DNA from: Candidatus Thalassolituus haligoni
Lineage (GTDB): Bacteria; Pseudomonadota; Gammaproteobacteria; Pseudomonadales; Oceanobacteraceae
Reading direction: 5' to 3'
Length of the DNA stretch: 64,000 nt
NCBI RefSeq assembly: GCF_041222825.1
Contig: NZ_CP139482.1
Location: 3,539,501 to 3,603,500 of the forward strand
A model generated the notes under the pieces. It was not told the DNA's origin, made no database searches, and saw only the letters and a program-made list of their open reading frames with translations. Shown in pieces: positions 57,501 through 64,000 of the stretch (its first letter is position 1; every line of letters begins with the position of its first letter). The position numbers and the translations under genes were made by a program.

Positions 57501-58355
57501 TTAACTCTTGAACTCAGGAATATCCGGCTTTGAACCCCACATGCAGAACCCGGACGGTTCCAGTGGAAACTGACGAGGCCGATGGGTCGCTTCATCAACC
57601 TCGGATACCCCGCAGGAATATTCATAGACCATGCCTTCCGGCCCCTCAAAGTAGAGGAAGCGGGCACCCGATGTCGGGTGACGACCTGGCCCAAACACTA
57701 CTTTTACACCCTGCTCTTGCAAGAAGTACCAGGAGCGCATGATGTCATCGATACTATCAACCTGATGATTAATATGCTGAACACCGGATCGATTGGTCGG
57801 AAACAAGGCCAACCGATGGTGAATGGCATCCAGCCGTAACAGTGCCGATGGCCCGATCCAGTCACTCACCCGAGCATTAAAAACCTTGGTCCAGAACTGT
57901 TCATCACGGGCCGGATCTTTCGAACACAAGCCGACATGACTAAAGCCGGTAATCCCGGCATCCCGTGAAGGGAAATAACGGCGGCCACTGGCATGAGGAC
58001 GCCAAACCAGCTCGATTTTATTGCCGGTATGATCATGAAAGGTCAGAAAGGAATGGACATAACGCTGCTCACACTCGTCTTGCGTTCCAAACCGCACCAG
58101 CAAGCCATCCTGCTCCAGTTCCGCAGCGGCACAATCCAGTTGGCTGACGTCGCTGACTTCAAAACCGAGCGTATGATCGCCGGGGTCGCCTTCGAAATAA
58201 CACAGCGTATGATCACGATCATCGGAGCGAAAGTAAGCACTGCCATGTTCCTGGCGCACCAGTTCGAGACCGACAATACGGGTGGCAAAATCGATTGCTG
58301 CGGGCAAATTACGGGTACCAAAACGGACGTAACGAACGTCGGTAATATCAGACAT
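57501..58355 (-). CDS. VOC-superfamily extradiol-dioxygenase-like protein
   Basis: ATG at 58355 follows AGGAG. The 284-residue product has two vicinal-oxygen-chelate halves, as in type I extradiol dioxygenases: an N-terminal half (VRYVRFGTRNLPAAIDFATR) and a C-terminal half with the metal triad H140 (TGFSHVGL), H194 (GVQHINHQV) and E245 (MVYEYSCGV). Such enzymes cleave catechol-type rings using Fe(II) or Mn(II). It heads the operon with the aldolase-like and TRAP genes, suggesting breakdown of an aromatic acid. The substrate is unknown. Confidence 0.83.
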   Translation of the reverse strand: MSDITDVRYVRFGTRNLPAAIDFATRIVGLELVRQEHGSAYFRSDDRDHTLCYFEGDPGDHTLGFEVSDVSQLDCAAAELEQDGLLVRFGTQDECEQRYVHSFLTFHDHTGNKIELVWRPHASGRRYFPSRDAGITGFSHVGLCSKDPARDEQFWTKVFNARVSDWIGPSALLRLDAIHHRLALFPTNRSGVQHINHQVDSIDDIMRSWYFLQEQGVKVVFGPGRHPTSGARFLYFEGPEGMVYEYSCGVSEVDEATHRPRQFPLEPSGFCMWGSKPDIPEFKS

Positions 58356-58560
58356 CGTCAAACTCCTGCTTATTTTTATTGTGTGTCGTGCTCGGGTTTC
58401 AGCGCTGGGCAGAACCTGTGTTCACGTTATGGATTTAATGTATTACACCCTCCCTATTGCTGGTAATGAATAATAGGCTCCCCGCCATAACCAGAGTAAC
58501 TATCTCCCTGAATTCAACCAGTAACGCCTGCCTGCTTATCGTCATCTCCATCCTGCGGTG

Positions 58561-59490
58561 TTATTCATAACGCCGGGCCGTTGCCCGCAGCTGATCGACC
58601 AGACGCAAGGCCGCATGCGACAGTGGTCGCTCTTTTACCTGGCTGATACCCACCGCCCCAAAGGATCTCGCCGGACTAATCGGAATAGCAGCCAACAGGC
58701 CAGTATCCAGATCGGTTTGGATCACCTGGGTAGGAAACGCGGCAATGTAATCGGTTTCCATAATCAGACGCCGGTTGGTAATCACCGAGATGGACTCACA
58801 CGGCGCGGCAGGCAAATCCAGTCCGGCATCGTGGAAAGCACTTTCGACCATTTGTCGCAAGGTGGTATCAGCCAGCGGCATGATCCAGGGCCATTCCAAC
58901 AAATCACTCAGAGCCACGGCAGGTCGGGACAACAGCGGGTGCTGCGGACAGACGGCAAAGGTAATATTCTCCTCGTACAAGGGCTCCACTTCGAGACCGT
59001 CACGAAAGCGGTAGGCAGGAATACGCCCGACGATCATTTCGATAGCACCTTGCTGAAGTTGGGGAATCAGGTGGTCGTAGGTGCCTTCAATTACTGTCAC
59101 CCGGATGCCGGGATAGGCGCGGTAGAGGCTCGCCAGCGCCCGAGGTAAAAAATCCGCGCCGCCCGCTGGCAGCACCCCCACCACCACATGGCCACTCAGT
59201 CCCTCATTAAGATCATGAATTTCCTGAGCCACACGCTCCAGCTGGGAAAAAATAACCCGTACACGTTCGACCAGCATATCGCCCATCGGGGTCGTGTGAC
59301 TGCCACGGCTGGTGCGGGTAAACAGCTCCACACCCAGGTCGGTTTCCAGCTCGCGCAGTATTTTGCTGACGGCTGGCTGACTAAGATTCAGGCTTTCCGA
59401 CGCTCGCACCAGACTGGGACTTTCCGCCAGTGCCAGCACGGCGCGCAGCTGCTGCAGTTTGACCCGACGTATCCAACTGAAATTCTGCAT
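58561..59490 (-). CDS. LysR-type transcriptional regulator
   Basis: ATG at 59490 has a purine-rich GGGGA upstream; an earlier in-frame ATG at 59559 would add unrelated residues. The 309-residue product has the N-terminal winged helix (RRVKLQQLRAVLALAESPSL, LNLSQPAVSKILRELETDLG) and a LysR substrate-binding domain (GHVVVGVLPAGGADFLPRAL). It lies just upstream of, and in the same direction as, the dioxygenase-TRAP operon and probably controls it in response to a pathway compound. Confidence 0.92.
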   Translation of the reverse strand: MQNFSWIRRVKLQQLRAVLALAESPSLVRASESLNLSQPAVSKILRELETDLGVELFTRTSRGSHTTPMGDMLVERVRVIFSQLERVAQEIHDLNEGLSGHVVVGVLPAGGADFLPRALASLYRAYPGIRVTVIEGTYDHLIPQLQQGAIEMIVGRIPAYRFRDGLEVEPLYEENITFAVCPQHPLLSRPAVALSDLLEWPWIMPLADTTLRQMVESAFHDAGLDLPAAPCESISVITNRRLIMETDYIAAFPTQVIQTDLDTGLLAAIPISPARSFGAVGISQVKERPLSHAALRLVDQLRATARRYE

Positions 59491-59832
59491 GATATTTCCC
59501 CATCTCTCCCGGCTGTAATCTGTCCTCAACAAAGTGCCCAAACAAGGCAACCCAAGCAAGACAATTCAGGATAACGGTTCGTTTCCATGTTGCGGTTCTG
59601 GATTGCGATTCTGGGGTGCGTTGTTGGGGTGCGTTGCTGGGTTTCGATCCCATATTCCATAGCGTGACCAGAAGAACCATCTTCAACGGGCATGCAGCAA
59701 TAAAATAACCAGGCAATAACCAGGCGAAGGTAAACAAGGAGATAAAACGAGGGAAATCAGAGCTATTATGGCCAGTAAGCAGCTGGCCACAGCCAGCCCA
59801 GGAGCTAGCGAGATTAATACAACCGCGTTATT
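59491..59832. other. Intergenic region upstream of LysR gene
   Basis: This 342-base stretch has no credible ORF. It contains small imperfect direct repeats (GGGGTGCGTTG twice near 59615 and 59629, AATAACCAGGC twice near 59703) and ends at the hairpin following the GyrI-like gene. The LysR promoter must lie here but was not identified. Confidence 0.45.
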
Positions 59833-59841
59833 TCAACGCGG
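59823..59841 (-). terminator. Hairpin at the end of the GyrI-like gene
   Basis: CCGCGTT (59823-59829) and AACGCGG (59835-59841) form a 7-bp stem overlapping the stop codon region, followed on the minus strand by TTGTATTAAT. Confidence 0.5.
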
Positions 59842-60396
59842 CTCAACCGGTACAAGAATGTCCACCAGCGCGTTTTCCGGCTCCACAAACGGCGGGAACT
59901 GGACCCGTTCAAACAGACAAATCCCTTCGCCCGGTTCATAACCGGACGCCGGTAGCCAGTCGTTGATCAGCCAGTTCAACGCCACCCCCAATCCGGCTTC
60001 CCCACCCTGAATCCGCACACGAGCGTACTCACCTGAACCCAGCAAATGTAATCGGAATCCATCCGGCAAGGTCGTGGCGTACAACTCAGCCTTATGCGAC
60101 GCTGGAATGCTGGCGGCAATACCAATATGCCAGTCACCTTCAACACCTGGCGCAGGGTAATACATCAGGTTAAACGTGCGACTGATGTCCGGGTGCAGAT
60201 GCAAGAGCCGACGCTGTCCAATCAACTGGCGGATCGTGCCCGGCATTAATTCCAATGGGCCACGGTGATCCACCACCAGCAGGCTGAGTGATGGCAGTAC
60301 CAGCAGATCCACCAGCCTGTCGGGGCGGATATAATTGGGGTCAAGCCAGTCCGAGGACTGGCTGATGACAACAGGTAGTGCAGTCGCCAGCGTCAT
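59833..60396 (-). CDS. GyrI-like small-molecule-binding domain protein
   Basis: The 187-residue product resembles the GyrI/AraC effector-binding domain: LVVDHRGPLELMPGTIRQLI, GDWHIGIAASIPASHKAELY, YATTLPDGFRLHLLGSGEYA, LINDWLPASGYEPGEGICLF and FPPFVEPENALVDILVPVEP. No DNA-binding domain is present. Its start overlaps the stop of the preceding gene by one base (TAATG), indicating coupling. The ligand is unknown. Confidence 0.7.
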   Translation of the reverse strand: MTLATALPVVISQSSDWLDPNYIRPDRLVDLLVLPSLSLLVVDHRGPLELMPGTIRQLIGQRRLLHLHPDISRTFNLMYYPAPGVEGDWHIGIAASIPASHKAELYATTLPDGFRLHLLGSGEYARVRIQGGEAGLGVALNWLINDWLPASGYEPGEGICLFERVQFPPFVEPENALVDILVPVEPR

Positions 60397-62231
60397 TAAA
60401 ACAGGCTCTTGAGCTTGTCTTTGGCTTTTGATTTCAGCTTGTCGGCTTCGTCATCTGCTTTGGCTTGTGCCTTGTCTTTGGCTTCCTGCTTCTGCTCGGC
60501 AACGTAGTCGTCCAGTTCGGCACGGGCCATGTCTTCCAGCTGGGCCAGCTTGTCCGTCAGGCTGCTATCTGCGGTGTTCAGAGCCTGCAGGTCGTCGGCA
60601 TAGGGGCCAGCGTATTCGCTGATTTTGTCGTTTAATTTACTTTGCAGCTTGGCTTCCAGCTTGTCTTGCTGTTCGCGCAGACGCTGGTTAAAGGCGCTAT
60701 TCAGCTGTTTGTCGATATCCGAACCAAACTCAAGTTTCGGACTGGTCAGCTCTCCGTTGGCGCGAGCATCGATGGTAAATTGCTTGATGCTGGCCAGTGC
60801 CCGTGTCAGCTCTTGGGCAAACACGGTGTGTCCGGCACCACTGAACGCCGCTTGCCCAAACTGACCTTGCAGTCGGGAAGATAATTCATCCTTGCCCTTG
60901 CCGCTGGTGATCTGCGCCATCCCCTGCAATTGACCCATGGCTGATTCCAGCTGGGTATCACCCAACCCCAGGTTGACGCTGTCCAGCTGCCAGTCAGTCA
61001 CATCCAGAGTCAGCGTATCGCGGCCGATGGCCTGACGATGATCCAGAATCATATTAAGTTTGAGGCCCTTGACCTTGTTGAGGCCGGCACCGTCAATATC
61101 GATCCGCGCCGGACGTCCCAGTACCGCTTGCTGGTGGGTCAGGTCGGTGCCGGTAATGGCCAGGTTACCGGCACTGGTCTCGGCACTGATGCCACTGTGG
61201 CGAACCAGAAATTCTGGCCACGGGTTATTGGTCGGAAAATGGATATAACGGCCGTCAGGGCGCTGATATTCCGGCTCCGAGTCTTCGTCGTCACCGGAGG
61301 CGAGATAGGGTTTGATTTTTTCGTACCAATACAGCGCCTCGGTCGCCCACTCACCCGCCTGATTACCAAACAGCAAACCACTAAGATTGGCGGCACCCTG
61401 GGCGTTGAGCTGATATTTATCCCGAATGCTGGCAAGATCTTCACCCGGTGCGGCTTTCAGGTCTTTGAGTCGCTGGGTGATTTCAACCCGTGTTTCACCA
61501 ATCAGATCCTTGGCGCTATTGACGGCTTTTTTATCGGCCTTGAACTGGTCGCGCAGAGCTTCCAGGCGTTTTTTACGCTGGTTAAAATCATCCAGTGAGG
61601 TGATTTTTTCCGTGGTGATGGCTTTGACCTCCACTTCATATTGCTTCAGGGCAGCTTCGTCCGGTACGTCTGCCAGAACAGTATCCAGCTGTTGCTGACG
61701 ACGATCGAAGGTTTCTGTAAACGCCTTGCCTGCGGCTTCGGTCTTGAGTGATTCCCGTGCCAGTATTTCTTCTGCCGATGGCAGCTGGCTCACCAGCGCT
61801 TCAGTAATACCGGGTTCTTTATCCTGATCCTGGCCGCTGCCACTGGTGCCGGAATCGGCCTTTTTTTCCAATGCCCCGGATGTCGTCCGGGCGGTATTAA
61901 AACGCAGGGTGTTGACGCTCAGATCATCAATAATCCCTTTTCCCATCAATAACGGGCCGAGGTCGACGGTTGCAACAGCGGAGTCAAATTCCAGCAGGTT
62001 TTCCATCGGCTTGTCGGCGTTGGCAACCATCAGGTGCTGCAGCTCGAAGCCCAGCGGCGACAAGGTCAGAGATACATTATCAACACTGACCTTGGCACCG
62101 GCCGCCTTGCTGCCGACACTTTCGATGGCCATTTTGACCAGCGGCCCGGCTGCCAGTAAAAAAAATGCGGCCAACAGCGCCACGACAGCAGCAAAGCCTA
62201 TCAGTCCAGACCAGCGAATCCATTTCAACAT
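60396..62231 (-). CDS. TIGR03545-family inner-membrane-anchored protein
   Basis: The 611-residue product has a single N-terminal membrane helix (GLIGFAAVVALLAAFFLLAA) and then an AsmA-like beta-rich segment (AGAKVSVDNVSLTLSPLGFE), charged helical stretches in the middle and a highly charged Lys/Ala/Asp C-terminus (LDDYVAEQKQEAKDKAQAKA). Layout and its adjacent partner fit the TIGR03545 family of unknown function. It probably faces the periplasm. Confidence 0.75.
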   Translation of the reverse strand: MLKWIRWSGLIGFAAVVALLAAFFLLAAGPLVKMAIESVGSKAAGAKVSVDNVSLTLSPLGFELQHLMVANADKPMENLLEFDSAVATVDLGPLLMGKGIIDDLSVNTLRFNTARTTSGALEKKADSGTSGSGQDQDKEPGITEALVSQLPSAEEILARESLKTEAAGKAFTETFDRRQQQLDTVLADVPDEAALKQYEVEVKAITTEKITSLDDFNQRKKRLEALRDQFKADKKAVNSAKDLIGETRVEITQRLKDLKAAPGEDLASIRDKYQLNAQGAANLSGLLFGNQAGEWATEALYWYEKIKPYLASGDDEDSEPEYQRPDGRYIHFPTNNPWPEFLVRHSGISAETSAGNLAITGTDLTHQQAVLGRPARIDIDGAGLNKVKGLKLNMILDHRQAIGRDTLTLDVTDWQLDSVNLGLGDTQLESAMGQLQGMAQITSGKGKDELSSRLQGQFGQAAFSGAGHTVFAQELTRALASIKQFTIDARANGELTSPKLEFGSDIDKQLNSAFNQRLREQQDKLEAKLQSKLNDKISEYAGPYADDLQALNTADSSLTDKLAQLEDMARAELDDYVAEQKQEAKDKAQAKADDEADKLKSKAKDKLKSLF

Positions 62232-62236
62232 GTCCG

Positions 62237-62743
62237 TTACCCCGCCACTGACTGGTAGATGGAATAAAACTTCGACGCTTTCAGCGCCTGCACGATTTTG
62301 AGTTTGTTAACCCAGGCCATCACCTTGCTGCGGTACTGTTTGATCAATACCTGCATCACCGCAAACAGCGGGGCCATGCTCACCAGTGCAATAACAAATC
62401 CGCCCAGGGTGAGGGTGTGGTTAAAGCCCATCAGACGCCAGAAGTCGCTCTGATAGAGTGACGTCCAGGTGTCAATCAGCGCCGGATTGGCCAGCAAACT
62501 CTCACCCAGCCGCACCGACAGCGGATCGATCAGCATGGCCAATAAAGAGAACAGCGCCAGGCCAAACAGGAAACTGGCGATATTGGTACGAATCAGTAAC
62601 ACCAGTAATAAAATCAGCAAATTATGCAGTCCCCAGAAGGGGGTCAGCGCTACAGGTAATGACAGACAAAGCGCCAGAGAAATTTGCCAGGGGGCGGTTT
62701 CTGAATTCAGAGCTTTCAGCAGATTGGCCAACATACTCAACAT
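62237..62743 (-). CDS. TIGR03546-family membrane protein
   Basis: The 168-residue product has three to four membrane helices (ISLALCLSLPVALTPFWGLH, NLLILLLVLLIRTNIASFLF, LGGFVIALVSMAPLFAVMQV) and the short N-terminal LLKALNSETAPWQISLA typical of TIGR03546. It is 5 bases upstream of the TIGR03545 gene, the usual pairing. Function unknown, possibly envelope lipid or protein handling. Confidence 0.78.
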   Translation of the reverse strand: MLSMLANLLKALNSETAPWQISLALCLSLPVALTPFWGLHNLLILLLVLLIRTNIASFLFGLALFSLLAMLIDPLSVRLGESLLANPALIDTWTSLYQSDFWRLMGFNHTLTLGGFVIALVSMAPLFAVMQVLIKQYRSKVMAWVNKLKIVQALKASKFYSIYQSVAG

Positions 62744-62813
62744 AAGCAGTTCCTTGCAGCATGTGCGGGTACAGATACAGGAAAGAGAGGTGCGCGTATT
62801 GCTGCGCCAATAT

Positions 62814-62847
62814 AAAACCGGGCGGAGGATAAATCCACCGCCCGGTT
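62814..62847 (-). terminator. Terminator of the RND gene
   Basis: AACCGGGCGG (62816-62825) pairs with CCGCCCGGTT (62838-62847), with an inner GGAT/ATCC extension. On the minus strand the stem is followed by TTTTAT, as in intrinsic terminators. Confidence 0.8.
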
Positions 62848-62903
62848 CCGGGGTTGCCTGTTGACAGGTAGTTACAGGCTATAAGACATGTTACAGCACA
62901 GGA

Positions 62904-64000
62904 TCAGGTGGTTTTCTTGTTACCACTCAGCCATTCGGTCAACTTGATCACCAGTACGTAAAAGACCGGTACAAAGAAGATCGCCAGGAAGGTGGCACTG
63001 AGCATGCCACCAATCACGCCGGTACCAATTGCCTGACGGCTCGCCGCTCCGGCACCTGTACTGATTGCCAGTGGCAATACCCCCAGTATGAATGCCATTG
63101 AGGTCATGATAATCGGACGTAAACGCAAGCGTGCTGCTTCTATCGCAGCGGCAACCAGCGGTTTTCCTTCTTCATGCAGCGCCTTGGCAAACTCCACAAT
63201 CAGAATGGCGTTCTTGGCCGACAGACCAATGGTCGTCAGCAAGCCGACCTGGAAGTACACGTCATTGGCCAGATCCCGGCTGTACGTTGCCAGCAATGCA
63301 CCCAACACCCCCAGAGGGACGACCAGAATGACCGCAAAGGGAACAGACCAGCTTTCGTACAGAGCCGCCAGGCAGAGGAACACCACCAGCAATGACAGCG
63401 CATACAGCATCGGAGCCTGCGACCCTGCCATACGCTCCTGATAGGACATGCCGGTCCATTCAATACCTACACCCGGAGGCAACTTGGCGACAATCTCTTC
63501 AATCGCTGCCATCGCGTCACCGGTACTCATACCCGGTGCCGACTCACCCTGAATATTGACTGCAGGCACGCCGTTGTAGCGTTCCAGACGCGGCGAGCCG
63601 TAGTCCCAGTGAGTGGTTGCGAATGAGCTGAAGGGTACCATTTCGCCTTTGTTATTACGGACGTACCACTTGTTCAGGTCACCCGGTAACATACGCGCCG
63701 GAGCATCTGCCTGGATGTAAACCTTTTTCACCCGGCCCCGATCCAGGAAGTCGTTAACATACGCCGACCCCCAGGCGGTGCTGAGCGTACTGTTCACATC
63801 ACTGACGCTAAGCCCCAGGGTTTTAACTTTTTCATAGTCGATATCAATACGGAACACCGGCACATCTTCCATGCCATTCGGCCGTACACGTACCAAACGC
63901 GGATCTTGCGCCGCCATCCCCAGCAACATATTGCGGGCTTGAACCAGCTTGTCATGGCCAATATTGCCACGATCCTGCAGCATGACGTTGAAACCGGTTG
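62904..64000 (-). CDS. RND efflux transporter, inner-membrane pump subunit (C-terminal part)
   Basis: The frame is open beyond the first in-frame ATG (63983; residues TGFNV precede it) to the window edge, so this is the C-terminal ~365 residues of a protein usually ~1040 long. AcrB/MexB-type sequence is clear: [100 protein letters not shown] and [20 protein letters not shown]. It should export hydrophobic compounds with a periplasmic adaptor and outer-membrane channel encoded outside the window. Confidence 0.95.
   Translation of the reverse strand, partial: TGFNVMLQDRGNIGHDKLVQARNMLLGMAAQDPRLVRVRPNGMEDVPVFRIDIDYEKVKTLGLSVSDVNSTLSTAWGSAYVNDFLDRGRVKKVYIQADAPARMLPGDLNKWYVRNNKGEMVPFSSFATTHWDYGSPRLERYNGVPAVNIQGESAPGMSTGDAMAAIEEIVAKLPPGVGIEWTGMSYQERMAGSQAPMLYALSLLVVFLCLAALYESWSVPFAVILVVPLGVLGALLATYSRDLANDVYFQVGLLTTIGLSAKNAILIVEFAKALHEEGKPLVAAAIEAARLRLRPIIMTSMAFILGVLPLAISTGAGAASRQAIGTGVIGGMLSATFLAIFFVPVFYVLVIKLTEWLSGNKKTT

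Overview
The window reads as chromosomal DNA of a free-living, probably marine, diazotrophic gammaproteobacterium. The nif genes are of the Azotobacter/Pseudomonas stutzeri type: NifA has no cysteine-rich linker and is paired with NifL, the order nifL-nifA-nifB-fdxN-nifO-nifQ-rhodanese-CGFS glutaredoxin is the one known from Azotobacter vinelandii, and an rnfABCDGEH set is transcribed divergently. Oceanospirillales relatives such as Oceanobacter or Thalassolituus are a guess from the TRAP transporter and general gene content, not something the sequence proves. No rRNA, tRNA, insertion sequence, phage or CRISPR array was seen. nifENX, nifUSV, nifWM, modA and draTG are absent from the window and must lie elsewhere if present.

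Layout. 1-11.6 kb (+): a run of secreted DUF11-type repeat proteins, the first cut by the window edge, ending in a 1957-residue envelope protein with an OmpA domain and a probable C-terminal beta-barrel, then a separate outer-membrane protein. 11.6-16.3 kb: a SagB-type oxidoreductase with a NifZ-like small protein (-), and a NifA/sigma54-controlled ankyrin-modB-modC unit (+). 16.3-24.8 kb (-): nifHDKT-nafY followed by an accessory tail (88-aa ORF, lrv, NifX-like, 160-aa ORF, TPR protein, hemerythrin, 96-aa ORF). 25.4-26.2 kb (+): a SIR2-like gene divergent from nifH. 26.8-37.6 kb (+): a complete glycogen operon glgC-GH57-malQ-glgB-glgA-glgP. 37.8-47.8 kb (-): an unrecognised NifA-controlled gene, a second nafY, bolA, grx5, rhodanese-ankyrin, nifQ, nifO, fdxN, nifB, nifA, nifL. 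48.2-53.7 kb (+): rnfABCDGEH. 53.7-59.5 kb (-): a TRAP transporter with an extradiol-dioxygenase-like protein, a class II aldolase-like protein and a LysR regulator. 59.8-64 kb (-): a GyrI-like protein, a TIGR03545/TIGR03546 pair and the C-terminal part of an RND pump.

How it fits together. ModBC supplies molybdate; NifQ, NifB, NifO, NafY and NifX-like proteins handle Mo and FeMo-cofactor; Rnf and FdxN supply low-potential electrons; hemerythrin may buffer oxygen; NifL/NifA control the regulon. Candidate sigma54 promoters (GG-N10-GC) preceded by NifA sites (TGT-N10-ACA) can be read directly upstream of nifH, nifB, rnfA, nifL, the ankyrin-modBC unit and the unknown 187-aa gene. The glycogen operon lies inside the nif region, suggesting carbon storage is linked to nitrogen fixation, but no convincing NifA site was found in front of it.

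The most interesting unknowns are the 187-aa gene with two perfect NifA sites, the nif accessory tail, two paralogous ankyrin proteins tied to Mo and sulfur handling, the NifZ-like/SagB pair, and the DUF11/OmpA surface system.
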